In this document: positions 22,501-34,380 of the stretch, one piece after another
Layout: each line of letters begins with the position of its first letter
How positions within the stretch are numbered: position 1 is the first letter of the stretch
Assembly (NCBI RefSeq): GCF_902686445.1
Contig: NC_062226.1
Coordinates: 16,650,001 to 16,714,000 of the forward strand
Source: Sciurus carolinensis
Taxonomy: Eukaryota; Chordata; Mammalia; Rodentia; Sciuridae
Length of the DNA: 64,000 bases
Direction: 5' to 3'
Notes under the pieces: generated by a model
The model's database searches: none
Told to the model about the DNA's origin: nothing
What the model saw: the letters and a program-made list of their open reading frames with translations, nothing else
Position numbers and translations under genes: made by a program

Positions 22501-22720
22501 TTAATATTTGCTGCTATGTATAAAACATTGCTATACCATGTCATATGCATTAGCTCATTAGATCCTCCTGAACATATAACCTACCTTTTAGGGTAGGTAC
22601 TGTTTCTGATTTAAAGATGAAAATTGTGAATCTGGAAATAGTCAATTTAATTGCATCAAATCAAGCAGCTACTAAAAACAAAATATGAATTAGACTGCAG
22701 GTCTATCTGATTTCAAAAAA
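22501..22720 (-). mobile_element. MIR SINE, minus strand
   Basis: 'gcattagctcattagatcctcc' then 'gggtaggtactgtttctg' then 'aaagatgaaaattgtgaatc' and 'gactgcaggtctatctga' follow a MIR in reverse. Confidence 0.5.
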
Positions 22721-22744
22721 AATAAGCATATGTTGTGTTTTGTT

Positions 22745-22875
22745 GAGTTTTATTTTCTTCCACACTCATTTGTGCATTTTGGGGGGTTAAAAAATGATCT
22801 GAAACTGCTTGTCTTCAACAACTAGAAAAGTGCTTGGTACTTAGAAGGTCCTTGGGAAATCTGCAGAATGAAGGA
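22745..22875 (+). mobile_element. L2-like 3' end
   Basis: 'agaaaagtgcttggtacttag' followed by 'aaggtccttgggaaatctgc' resembles the closing module of L2 (agcacagtgcctggcacatag). Confidence 0.3.
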
Positions 22876-23319
22876 GTTTGCAAATGACCTCTCCTTTTCC
22901 TTCTCAGTTGTAGGAGTAGTTGCACTCAGTTACAGGAGTAGAAATGAATGATTGGTCTGTCTGTACCATTATCATAGCTTATCTTGAGATGTAAATAATA
23001 GCATATCCTGAAATAAGAGGCTTAGAGAACCAATTTCCTTAAAGTAGAAAGAAATGCTAGGAGTAGGGTCAATGCAGTCTTAATTGAGGAATAGCAGAAA
23101 TACATGACAATAAGCTTTGCCTAGTAAACTATATGGTACCTGAAAATACACTATAAAATACAGATATATTATTATTCATGAAAATCATGAGATTATTTCC
23201 TATGCATGAAATTATGAGCTAATTTTTATATTTGTCCATGATATAGAAAACTGGAATTTAAATTATATTAAAAATAATAACAATGACCATAATAAAAATA
23301 ATAATCAAAATAAAAATAA
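22876..23319. other. Unassigned sequence ending in an AT-rich AAT-type run
   Basis: No gene or named repeat. About 23266-23312 is a degenerate AAT/AAAAT low-complexity run. Confidence 0.5.
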
Positions 23320-23440
23320 CAGTGTCTGGTGCTATCCAAATATTACCTCTAATCTTTTAAAACAACACTATGAAGCAGACATATATGATAGCTCCATTTG
23401 ATACAGAAAGGACTGAAAAGTAATTTTGCAATGTTAGTTA
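23320..23440 (-). mobile_element. MIR SINE fragment, minus strand
   Basis: 'ttaaaacaacactatgaagc' and 'gctccatttgatacagaaagg' correspond to the MIR reverse order. Confidence 0.45.
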
Positions 23441-23547
23441 TTACCTAAAAGTATAGTAATTCAAGTTTATATATCTCTGATCCCCAAATATTTTCATACA
23501 TCTTATCAGTAAATAACTGAAATGAATATATATAACACAATATATAA

Positions 23548-25470
23548 ATAGAATTAAGTACAAAATCACGTGATCACCTCAGTAGAAGCACAAAAAGCCT
23601 TTGACTAAATTCAACACCCATTCATGATAAAAATAAATAAATAAAAACCTTGAAGGAGATAGGGATAGAAGAAACTTACCTTAACATCATAAAGGTGATA
23701 TGAGAAAACTTAAGTCAACATTATACTGAATAGGGAAAATCTGAAACCATTTCCTCTAAAATCAGATATAAGAGAAGGATGCTTAATTTCACCACTTCTA
23801 TTAAATATAGTCCTTGGAACTTTAACTAGAACAATTGAAGAAGAGAAGGAAATACAGGAGTACAAACAGAAAGGAAGAAGTCAAGCTGCCCCTGTTTGCA
23901 GATGATATGATTCTATACTTAGATCCTGAAAGTTCCACAAGTAGACATCTAGGGCCAATAAACAAATTCAGCAAAGTTGCATAATAAAGATCCACATACA
24001 AAATCAATAGCTTTCATTAAGTAGAAAGGAAAAACTAAAAGTAAATAGCAGAAAGATCAGTATAGTAGAGGGAAGAGACTGAGGGAAGGAAGAGGAAAGT
24101 GAAAGAAATACTGGGACCTGAATTAGAGTGAATTATCTTCCATGCTTTTATAATTGTGTCAAAATGAATTCTAATTTTATGTATGCCTAAAAAGAACAAA
24201 AAATATCTTTTCTACACCCCAATAAGGAATCATCTGAGAAAGAAGACAGGAAAAAACAAAACAAAACAAAAACCTCCATTCACAATAGTACCCAAATAAG
24301 TAGAATACTTGAGAATAAATCTAATCAAGTAGGTGTAAAACATCTACAAGAAAAATTACCAGTTGCTGAGAAAATCAATTGAGGAAGACACCAGAAGATA
24401 GAAAAACTTCCCATGTTCATGGATAGGAAGAACTAATATAGTTAAAATGGGCATACTACAATAGGTGACCTATATATTCAATGTAAACCCCAACAAAATA
24501 CCAACGACATTCCTTACAGAGCTATAAGAAACCAGTTCTAAAATTTATATGGAAAGACAGAAGATTAGAATAACCAAAGTATTCTGAGCAAAAGAATAAA
24601 GATGGAGGCATCAGAATACCCAACTTCAAATAATACTACAACACCATAATAACAGAAACAGCTTGGTTCAGAACTAAAATTAGACATTTAGACCAATGTA
24701 GTAGAATAAAAGAGAAAAACTCACACAGCTCCACTTACCTGATTCCTAACAAAGGTGCCAAAAAGGTCTGTAGGAAGAAAGACAGCCTCTTTAACAAATG
24801 ATCCTGGGAAAACTCTATATGCATATGTAAAAGTTTGAAACTAGATCACTATCTCTCACCCTCTACAAAAATCAACTCAAAATGAACCAAAGACCTAGAA
24901 ATAAAGTGAAACTTTGCAATTTCTAGATGAGAACATAAAGGAAACACTCCAACATACAGACTTAGGCAGTGACTTCTGCAATAGGACTCTTATAGCTCAG
25001 GAAATATTATCAAGAATAAATAAATGGGATGGTATCAAACTAAAAAGTTTCTGCACAACAAAGGAAACAATTAACTGTACAAACAGAGCCTACAAAATGA
25101 AAACAAAATCTTTGCCAGCTACTCTTCCATCAGAGAATTAATATCTAGAATTTAAGAACTAAAACAAAACAAAACAAAACAACAACCGAATACCTCAAAA
25201 ACAAAAAGTAAATAATCCATTCAATAACTTGGAAAATGAACTATACAGAAACCTCTCAAAAGAAGCACAATGAGCAACAATTATATAAAAAATTGTTCAA
25301 CATTTCTAACCATCAGAGAAATGCAAATCAAATATATGCTATTACTTAATCTCACTCAGTTGAAATAACATTCATTAAGAATACAAATAAGAATAAATCC
25401 TGGCAAGGATGTGAGAGAAAAGAACTCTTAAATACTGTTGGTGGAGTGTAAATTAGAACCATCATTGTGA
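23548..25470 (+). pseudogene. L1 ORF2 remnant (reverse transcriptase and C-terminal part)
   Basis: A 5'-truncated L1 on the plus strand. It begins at 'gtgatcacctcagtagaagc' (AKAFD region). The catalytic motif is intact, reading [14 protein letters not shown] with FADD at 23895-23906. An open piece at 24914-25141 reads MQFLDENIKETLQHTDLGSD and continues with INKWDGIKLKSFC, the C-terminal region shared by L1 ORF2 proteins. Stops and small indels between these pieces make it non-functional. Its end runs into a TA microsatellite. It is a different copy from the ORF2 at 12655-15995. Confidence 0.85.
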
Positions 25471-25478
25471 TATATATT

Positions 25479-25491
<13 letters not shown>

Positions 25492-25522
<31 letters not shown>
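25492..25522. repeat. (TA)n microsatellite
   Basis: A perfect TA run joining the ORF2 remnant to its 3' segment. Confidence 0.95.
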
Positions 25523-25527
<5 letters not shown>

Positions 25528-25756
25528 GACTTGTATTCAGTCATAAAGAAGAATGAAATTATGTCATTTTCAGGAAAATGATGGATCTGGAGAGCATCTT
25601 GTTAAGTGAAATAAGCCAGAGTCCAAAAATCAAGGGCCATGTGTTTTCTCTCATAGAAGCTAAAGAAAAGTGGGAGGGAGGTTCTCATGTAATAGAAAGA
25701 AGAATCCTAGGCCAGGGGAAGAAGGAGGGAGAAGATGAAGGCAAGAGTAACTATTT
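25523..25756 (+). mobile_element. L1 ORF2 C terminus and 3'UTR
   Basis: 'gacttgtattcagtcataaag' through 'ttaagtgaaataagccagag' is the extreme end of L1 ORF2, and an open frame at 25578-25832 covers it. 'catgtgttttctctcatagaag' and the following purine-rich text is the 3'UTR of this rodent L1 lineage; compare 31640-32035 and 60845-61081. The expected AT-rich 3' tail is missing because a different L1 piece is joined on at about 25757. Confidence 0.8.
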
Positions 25757-25843
25757 GAAGGATATTCTGAGCAAAAGAATAAAGCTGGAAGCATCACAAT
25801 ACCCAACTTCAAATTATACCGCAATGTTATAATAACAAAAACT
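25757..25843 (+). mobile_element. Internal L1 ORF2 fragment out of order
   Basis: 'tattctgagcaaaagaataaag' followed by 'catcacaatacccaacttc' is an internal ORF2 segment (SITIPNFKLY). The same segment is present about 1.2 kb upstream at about 24575-24660, with several substitutions between the two. It lies after the 3'UTR in the same orientation, so the order is not that of a simple insertion. Confidence 0.7.
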
Positions 25844-26155
25844 GTAAGTATTTGAAGGATTTGGAAAACAACTCCCAGTGGAGAAGGCAAACAATGGACT
25901 CTGGACTTTCCTCTTTCCCCAAAACAGTGGACTCTGAACTTTCAAAATTTCTGGTATCTACAACTGTTCCCTCCAATTGCCCAACTAACACATTCCTCTA
26001 TGATTCAGTCTCACTGAACCCTATAAAACTCAGACCTCTGTTGTGACCAATTGCCATTTTCTGTCTAGAAAATGTACCCACCCAGTCCTTATTAAATCAT
26101 AGTCGATCCATTATGATCTACCTCTATTTCTTTTACTTTCTCTCTCACTTGCTTT
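25844..26155. other. Unassigned, possibly LTR-derived
   Basis: Pyrimidine-rich text with 'ccctataaaactcagacc' looks like a TATA-type LTR promoter region, but ends and family could not be identified. Confidence 0.3.
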
Positions 26156-26159
26156 CAGT

Positions 26160-26262
26160 TCTAACATATTGAAATTGATCGAATTACATTATGTGCATGT
26201 TGGAACATACCACAATGAAACATACTATTCTGCACTGACGAGAAAATAAAAAACAAATCCCT
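26160..26262 (+). mobile_element. L1 3' tail fragment
   Basis: 'gatcgaattacattatgtgc' then 'ccacaatgaaacatactatt' and a closing 'gaaaataaaaaac' resembles the terminal part of the local L1 lineage. Confidence 0.6.
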
Positions 26263-26302
26263 CACTATTTCAGCATCTATCATGAAATACATATTGCTTT
26301 TA

Positions 26303-26494
26303 AACGGGGGCTTAAACCCAGAGGCACTTCACAACTGAGACACATCCCCAACCTTTTCTTTATTTTTTAATTTTTTTATTCTGAGACAGGGTTTTGATAA
26401 GTTGCTTAGATCCTTGCTAAGTTGCTGAGGCTGGTTTTGATCTTGTGATCTTCCTGCTGCTGTGATTATAGGTGTGCACCAATGCAGCCAGCTC
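26303..26494 (-). mobile_element. Composite B1-ID SINE, minus strand
   Basis: Read on the minus strand, the B1-like half ('gcctataatcac', 'cagcaggaagatcacaagatc', 'cagcctcagcaacttagc', 'accctgtctcag') precedes the ID-like half ('ggttggggatgtgtctcag', 'aagtgcctctgggtttaag'). It has the same architecture as 12722-12945. The minus-strand open frames across it and the neighbouring ID are not genes. Confidence 0.85.
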
Positions 26495-26499
26495 ATAAT

Positions 26500-26592
26500 T
26501 TTTGGGTGTGTGTGTGTGGTGCTGGGGATTAAACTCTGGGCCTTGTGCATGCGAGGCAAGTACTCTACCAACTGAGCTATATCCCCAGCCCC
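26500..26592 (-). mobile_element. ID SINE with GT-rich tail, minus strand
   Basis: The body (26517-26592) is close to the ID consensus: on the plus strand 'ggtgctggggattaaactc' ... 'ctaccaactgagctatatcc'. A short TG run at 26502-26516 is the decayed tail. CATAAT lies just before the tail and again just after the body and may be the target duplication. It is the least diverged ID in the window. Confidence 0.92.
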
Positions 26593-29310
26593 ATAATATA
26601 TTTTTAATAGTGACTGTTGAATAAGTGTATATTTCACAAAGAAGAGGATAATGATTTATAGCCAAAATAAGGAAGCTACATTACAGGGGAAAAAATATTT
26701 AGTTTGAACGTTCCTGATGTTGCTGCCCAAACTATACACATACTCCAGACTCTAGTGGAGGCTGACAGTTCAATTAACCAAAAATGGTGGGAAAGAGCAT
26801 TGATTAAGTAGAAATCTAAGAAGGTGGTTAATTACATTTCCTGGATAACTGAAGACATTTTGTGTTTAAGCTCATCTTAATGAAAATCTAAATATATCAG
26901 GCCTTTTGCAGAAAACAGATCACAATGTGTTTCTTTTCAGTCCTTGAAGTTTACTTAATGAGACTTTGCAGAGCATACACACTGCTTTCTTCAGTGTCTC
27001 TACTATCATTTTAGTATTTAATAACGATTTCTAATTCCAGAGAAGATATTCTTTCCAAATATTTGCAATCAGGCTATGATCTGACATCACAGCACTTGAA
27101 AATATGTATCAAGACAGGGAAACTTCTATTTAATGATTGACAATCTCTACATCCTCCATTCCTCCTAAACCTCAAGTCTTCTTCTAAACTGCATTTTATT
27201 GTATTCTAAGATTTGTTTAAGTCATTTAGGGTATGGGATGTAGCATAGTAAACCATTCCCTGGAAGGTAGACTGATCACAGAAGAATTTCAAGATTGTTT
27301 TAAACTGCTCAATCACTGAAGTTATTTTGAACAAGAGATTCCTGCTATTCATTTCCCAGTATTTCAGTGGTGGTGATAGCTGATCTTTTTACTTTTCTTC
27401 AGCTGTGCATTATGCTTACAAAACACATTAGTCCCTGGAGTAACCACACAAATATCTCAATCAATGAATCCAAATATGATGACATGCATATCAGTGCCCA
27501 AATTCCAGTGATTCTGAATCTACTCTGCTGTATGTCTCCAGTCCTGCCTTCACCAGGCTGGTGATATTTCTTATGCATACAGATGAAAGTCCACTTATTC
27601 TCTCTCCTCTTTAAGATATCTTTCCACCATCCTGCTTCATTGGGCATATCTAACATTACCTTGTGAGTATTCAAGCCCACAACCTACTCAAGTATAAACT
27701 ATTGAGGGAGGACTTGCCTATGGTCCATCAGATGGATTGTAAAACGGAGTTGCTTTATTGCAAAGTCTCATGTTCTGCTTAAGCACTATTTGCTCCACTG
27801 TCTACTACACTTAGGAGTACAATTCATTCACAGAGTAGAAAGAATATCTGCCATCTCACCCATTGTTCTCTTATTCCCCAGATGCATCTGAGTGGAAAGA
27901 AAGAAAACCAATAAAAAGAAACTACTACTTCTTCATTTAGCACTTGTCATTGCTTAGCTTTCCCAGAGCAGATTCACAGACAGAGTTCGAGAAGAATGAT
28001 GCTTCTTAGGAATCAACACCCATGATAGAAAGTGTAGATTTTGGAAAAGGAATGTAAACTATGACATTAACCCAAAAAAGCTTTCATCCATATGTCAGGG
28101 AACTGTAGAGTGAGCACTGTACAACAGAATTTCCACACTGGTCATAAATAGTCAGGCATCTACCCTCTTCCTGGTCAATCACTGCATGTAGTATTGCCAG
28201 AAAGGGAATGAACTCATCAAGGCAACCCTCTGCAGTAGAGATAGATCATGAAGAAGATGACATATGGAAGGTATTTGCTTAGGGCAGTCCTTACAACAGA
28301 GCAACTACCCATTTCTTGAAGGAGGATTTAAGCTGTGTCAATCATGACCACTAAACCAGAAGGACTCATGGAAGTCCTTTATATAGAAATAAACACATGG
28401 ACATTTGGGTACTTTCTAACTATTCTCCCAGAAGCATCTGAGTACTTTTTCCAACTCTGGTAAATGATAATTTTCTTTGCAATGGATTTCAGTATGTACA
28501 AGTTTGAGGACATATCCATGGAGAGGATAAAGAATTAAGTGTATTCTTCTTAGTTATATCAAATGAAAAGACAGACTTTATCAATGGTCACTCCAGAACT
28601 ATTCATGCCTTCCAGAAACAGAGTGGAACCAGCAAGGAGTGATTCACATTCTAGGCTTGTGTGTGAATTGGAGTGTAAGACTATACAGCACAAAAAGATC
28701 AGGATTGATTGAGTGCTAGAATATAAAATACAAGGACAGTAATTTGGGAGTTCTACTGTTCAGAGCCAAGAATACTAAGTCAAGAACACAGATGCCTACA
28801 ATGGAAGATGATAGGAATAAAGACTCATTCATTGCTTTGAAGTAGTTTAATGTCAGAAAAACAAATTCTAACAAGGAGATATCCTGGGATTTTTTGGCAT
28901 TGACTTTGACTTTCTGATAACATTTTCATTAGAAACATTATTAAGCAGTCTAAAATTCTGGAGCACAAGCATATTATGTGTATGGCAGTGAATGGAATCC
29001 ATTGAACACATTGGTTTCTTTCCCTTAAAATAAACCTATGGTTCAGAAATTATTCTTACATTGTGTTGGTACATAAATTGATTCTTAGTCATGTTAAGAG
29101 TTTGCCCTAAATCACCTTCTAGTAAATGGTAAGTCCTCTCTTCTCAGTCAGGTCCTATGACACTCAGAGAGTAGAACAAAGACCAATAATTGTGATTCAC
29201 AGAGAGCAGATTTGGGTTAAATACAAAAAACATTATAATAGGAAGAGTCATCCAAACACAGAATTGGCTACCCTCATAGAGATCTCTACATCAGTGGAAG
29301 TATTCCAATA
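26593..29310. other. Unassigned unique sequence
   Basis: This long stretch contains no repeat that I can name and no coding signal. Minus-strand open frame 27399-27680 (93 codons) and plus-strand 27367-27564 overlap each other and show no domain. Parts of 27500-28500 have a vaguely retroviral-internal flavour but no protein motif is readable. An old diverged repeat cannot be excluded. Confidence 0.4.
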
Positions 29311-31190
29311 AAGAAGGTGGCCATCTGTCACGCATATTGCAGAGAGAAATTCTGATTGACTGGGACTTTAGACTCAAAGTTTTCATTAATGTCCTTTACA
29401 GACCCAAGGCTCTGATTTTACATCCCTGGTTAACCCTGTGATTTCTATTCCCATCCTGTTTCTGAGGATTTCTACAGATGACTTGCTTCTCCAATATTTT
29501 GACTTGTCCTTGATTTAAAAGGAACATTTCCAGTTTAGAATGGTATTTGGGTACTTTATATTTTAATGTAATTCTCACTGGGAAAAAAATAAATGCACGG
29601 CTATGCTTTATGCCATCATAACCAAGATAAAGCTGGAATATTCTAAGGTCTGCCTCGGCTCAGTGTCACATTCAGAAGAAACTCTAATTTCATATGCACA
29701 AATATTTGAAAGTTGAAAAGGCTATTTAAATCTTTAATTAAGTTTCAAAAACAAAAGAAATGTCAAACATAATACTAAGAGAAAGATAACTCTTTACAAT
29801 AATTTTTCTCAATGTGTTTTTCTTATACTTCAAATGAATGGCAGCTGCTTCCTCAGAATTTCTTTTCCCCCAAATCCCAAATTCTTCAAAATCTAAAGGA
29901 CTTTACACCTCTTTTCCAGTTCTATTAGTTTATTTTTGGGAGTACCTCTTTTCCCTTTCCAGTTTAAAATAAGGTATTCTGTCCTTTCTGTAATTCTTTA
30001 TTTCAACCATTAACTCTGAGTATACTGCCTTGGAAGGCAGAAAAGAATGAAGAATCTAAATATTAACATTTGATCTTCAAACTTCAGTGAAATCCTTAGA
30101 GACTTACCCAAAGAGAAGAGCATGTCTATTAGTACCACCCACAGACCTCTCCCATCCATAGTTTAAACCCCTTCTTCCCAACCTTTCTTCTCCTTCTCTC
30201 AAAGTGAAATCCTTTGAGTTTTTCTAAGCCAAGAACTACAAAGGTTTCTATCAAAGTTGCTTCCAACAAACCCAGGTATGAATAACTTAGCAGGTCCAGA
30301 GGAGCAACCATGTTGATCATCAAACTCAATTGCCTCCCAATCCTGGTTCTCTTCCTTCTGAGAAGGAAGAATGATGGAATGTTTGTCAAGTTGGTTGGCT
30401 GTCAATGACATTGCATCACCTGATGTTCCTCCTTATCTTCAGTTGGTCCCTGACATTTTCCCATATGTGCTGGTGTCTGTTGTGAGCCAGGGAACATACT
30501 CCCTTGGGACTAATTTTCTCACAGTGTAAGAAACAGGCGATGCACCATCTGGCTGTCTCTGAAGCATCAGCTGATGGAATAGAAACACTTAAGTGTGCCT
30601 ACCTGGGTCACATTTGGGGGAAAACAAATTAAGGAAGATATAGCATGCTCTCACACCTCCATATTCTTATATCTTACCCGAGTTTTCAGTTCGAATTGTT
30701 TCTTCATTTGTTCCCAGAACTGTTTTGGTCACTTTTATTATACTTTTTCCCCTTTCTCTAATTAGCTTACTAATAGCAAGAAGTCAGACATATACTCTCA
30801 TAGGTGGTGAAGTCTGAAAAAAAAGTTTTGTAACTCTTGGCTATAAATTGCTATTGCACTGACCTGATCCAGGAGTTTCTCTTCCTCCAAGCCTCTTTCA
30901 ATCAGCTGCTGCCCAATTACCAGCTGCAGAAGTCCCTCTAGTCTAGAAGAGCATGTAGCTCATAAGTCCCCTTCCTGTCAATGTGAAACTATCAACTAAA
31001 CACAATCATCTCAGTCCCTCTTTGCTTTCTAGGAGGTTCAGTCAGGCAGTCCACACCAAAATATAATGCAGAAAGTACATAAATAAACCCTAATCCTGGC
31101 CTCTGTAGACCCACCTAATTACCTACATTTCTCCTTTTCCCTCTGCCTCTTGGTTCACTGCAACTTTTATTCACAACTCAATGTTCCCTT
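29311..31190. other. Unassigned unique sequence
   Basis: No named repeat or gene. Open frames at 30129-30389 and 30199-30411 on the minus strand overlap in different frames and have no domain. Confidence 0.4.
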
Positions 31191-31210
31191 TGTTTGTTTG
31201 TTTGTTTTCT
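31190..31210. repeat. (TTTG)n short tandem repeat
   Basis: About five TTTG units. Confidence 0.9.
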
Positions 31211-31639
31211 CATATTACCAGTAGAGTTCTCCCTGCACATTGTTAAATTTCTTGGAGAAATATAAGAACCATGAATTTTCTTTTACAGGGACCATAACTT
31301 CAAAATCATTATATAATAAAAGATTAATTCTGATACATGCTGTCAGGCCTCCCTGTTTAACTGTAAAAGTCATGCTGCTCCATGTTCTAATCAAAAACAC
31401 AGTTTATAAAGCACTGAACCAGCTGTGAAATTATGGAATTCTTGACGAATTGCTTTTAGTTTTGGTAAGTCACACATTATCAAATATTATGCATAAAATG
31501 AGACTTGTTGCTACTTTATATGATGGTATGTTTAATTTGCAGAATTCAGATTTACATATAATGCTTATAATATTGGATCCAAAATGTTCTTGATGAAGTA
31601 CCCCAGAGATGAAGTTTAATTCTCAGGAATTTTGTCTCA

Positions 31640-32035
31640 AAACTTTTCTTCATGAATATTATTCAGCCATAAAGAAGAAAAATATTATGGCATTTACAGA
31701 TAAATGGATAGAATTGGAGAATATCATGCTAAGTGAAATAAGCCAATCACAAAAAGCCAAAGGCTGAATATTTTCCCTGATAAGCAAATGCTAATATATA
31801 ATGGGGGTAGAGGTGTGAGGGGCGAAAGAAGAATGGAGGAACTTTATACCATGTAGAGGGAAACGAGAAGGAGGAGTGGGTGGGGGTATGAAAAATGGTG
31901 GATTGAGACAGACATCATTACCCTATGTACATGTATGATTACACAAATGGTGTGAATCTACATCATGAATCATAGAAACGAAAAGTTTTACCCCCATTTG
32001 TGTACAATGAATCAAAATACAGTCTGTAAAACATA
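31640..32035 (+). mobile_element. L1 ORF2 end and 3'UTR, 5'-truncated
   Basis: It starts with 'gaatattattcagccataaag' (ORF2 C-terminal region) and includes 'atgctaagtgaaataagcc'. It then passes through a purine-rich 3'UTR and ends 'catttgtgtacaatgaatc'. It is the same lineage as the minus-strand copy at 47448-47748 and the tail at 40199-40297. Confidence 0.85.
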
Positions 32036-32126
32036 AATTTTTGTTGTTGTTGTTCGAGAAAAAATTAGCCAATTCTTCCATTGGCCACTTTTCCTGTTTT
32101 GGAAAGGTCTATAATTCATTAAGATA

Positions 32127-32600
32127 TTGAACATGTGTGGAAGCCAGGTCAAAACAATCAATAAAATTCACTATAACAGTCAAGGGGATACAAGTCTCAA
32201 CTCTCCAGCTGTGGTGGGGTGGAGGACATTGTGGACAGATGGCCTCAGCAGTTGTTCTGTTGGAGCTCCATCAGCTCTGAGGCCACAATTCCCATGCTCC
32301 AAGCCAAGGTCTGAGCACAAGGAAGGTACAAATGCTAGATTGTGGCTGTATGATGCAGAACTCCTGCAACAGATGACTTTGTCCTCAAACTTGAGTGAGC
32401 TGCCTAATATAAGACTACTTTCACCTAATTCATGGTCTTCTCCTTCACCAATTGCAGACCTGCTAACTCACTCTAAAATCTGCCCCCATCTTCTGCTCTC
32501 TTCCCTTTACCCTTCAGAGGATTTCTCCCTCAATAAATGTTTTGCTTTCCTAATCCCATATTTTCACCAGCTGCTCCATGGTAATGTTCTTTACACTTAG
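32127..32600 (+). other. Longest open frame in the window, probably within an LTR-like repeat
   Basis: 157 codons are open from an ATG at 32127. The protein has no recognisable motif, signal peptide or repeat and is rich in serine, leucine and proline. The DNA is richer in G and C than its neighbours. The text 'ttctccctcaataaatg' (AATAAA at about 32533) near its end suggests the 3' part of an endogenous retroviral LTR. I do not regard it as a gene. Confidence 0.25.
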
Positions 32601-33305
32601 TTAGTGAAAATTCATATTTGAATATTATTGCCCCAAGGATATATGCTGACCTCAAAGTGGGACCTATCATATTGTTCTGGACCTAATGGGACACTAATGG
32701 ACCTATGGTACCTGGACACATCTGGAGAACACTCTAGGATGCATCTTAATGACCTCAGTTGTTCATATTGCATTAACATCCATCCTGTGTAGCATACCTT
32801 CACTAATTTCGTGGACACGATCAAAATATATTCTTAGATCAGTTTCAAGATGAGGATTTGGTCTGAGTTGAACTTGAGCATTGCATTTATTATTCCAAAT
32901 CCAAGGTGAAATGTGTCATCCAGAATAAAGGCAAATAATATCTGACTATTTTATTTTAGTATAATAATGCATTTTCAAGGAAATCTGGCCTGACACCCAA
33001 AAACATTGGAACGAAGTTTACATCTTACTTTGGAGTCATTTGTCATGTTTCAAATGGGGATTCAATTTTTTTAAAAACAGATAAAATTTCTTGGAATATC
33101 AATTCTTTAACTTTACCAATAATTGCTACATAGCACATCCTCTCTTTCTGTCTGAAATTGCTAACAATTGTCTTTCATACTCACCTAGCCCACAAATGCT
33201 TATCTTGTTCTCAATACTTTGACACATGCTTCTAGATTCTTCTTTTCCCCCAAAAGTGGCTCTATCCTTTGCAATATAAACAAAGTTAGCATTTTGTTCA
33301 TTGCC
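32601..33305. other. Unassigned AT-rich sequence
   Basis: Nothing recognisable was seen. Confidence 0.5.
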
Positions 33306-33309
33306 TCTT

Positions 33310-34215
33310 CATTTTAAAATATATTTTTATTTTTAATTGACAAAGAGAAAATTATACATATTTGCATGGCATAGTGGTAATGATGAAGTCGGGGTAATTA
33401 GCAAATCTATAACCTCAGAAGATTAGCATGTATTTTTATTGGGAACATTCAAAATATTCTCTACTACCTACTTCGGAATATTCAATGAATTGTTGTTGAC
33501 CATAGTCTATCTTACTGTTCTGCAGAACATCAGAAATTACTCCTCCATCCTACTGCACCATTGGCATTCTTTCTCCATCCTTCCTGTTTTCACAGACTCA
33601 GTTAACCGGTATTATGTTCTCTTTTTCTATGAGATCAACATATCAACCCCCATGTAAGTAAAAACATGCAATATTTGCTTTCTGTGCCTGACATATTTGA
33701 CCCTAACATAATATACTCTAGTTCCACACATGTTGCTGCAAATCACAGAACTGCATTCTTTTTAATGACTGAATAATAAGCCAGCATGTGCACCTGTTCA
33801 CCTGTACGTGTGTAAAATTTTCTTTATCCATTTATTCTCTGATGGACACCTATGTTGAGTTCATATTTGACCATTATGAACAGTGGTATATTAAATATGA
33901 GTGTAAGTGCCTCTTCAATTTACTGATTTCAGTACTTTTGGATGTTTATCAGTAATGGCATGACTAGATCATACAGTGTTTCTGTGTCTAGTATTTTTTT
34001 AAGAAAACTACATACAGTTTTCAGTATACTGATTGGCATTCTCAACTATTGTATATGAGAGTTTCCTTTTTCCATATAATCTCCAACATTTGTTTTTTGT
34101 TTTTGTTTTTGTTTTGGGGGCTTTTTGTTTTGTTTTGTTTTGTTTTTGTCTTTTTTAGAATCATTTAGCCAGGGTGAGAATGATCTTACTGAGGTTTGGA
34201 TTTCATTGCCTCTTT
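33310..34215 (-). mobile_element. Old L1M 3' end, minus strand
   Basis: Plus-strand landmarks 'gaatattcaatgaattgttg', 'ttgaccatagtctatcttac', 'atgactgaataataagccag' and 'ggcattctcaactattgta' are reverse complements of an L1M 3'UTR and ORF2 end. A GTTTT array lies near the 5'-ward limit. Confidence 0.75.
34091..34150. repeat. (GTTTT)n low-complexity tract
   Basis: GTTTT/GTTTTT units interrupted by a short G run. Confidence 0.85.
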
Positions 34216-34380
34216 CTATTAGGAAACAGGAAGTTCAACCTTACATGTTAATAACTTTCCTTTTCCCTGTAACCCCCTTACATAAATAAATGATTATTGT
34301 GCATTAAAGTGCTCTTATTGCAGCCTCTTCATATTTCAACCAGCCTTTAGGCCTGTGAGAAACTCAGGATGACTTTTGGG

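Noticed and set aside
23895..23906. Functional ORF2 in the second L1
   Set aside because: The FADD motif is intact, but the element is 5'-truncated before the endonuclease domain and the frame is broken between the readable pieces.
26517..26592. tRNA gene
   Set aside because: The A- and B-box-like words belong to ID SINEs, which derive from a tRNA but have lost the cloverleaf. A-rich tails and target duplications show they are retroposed copies.
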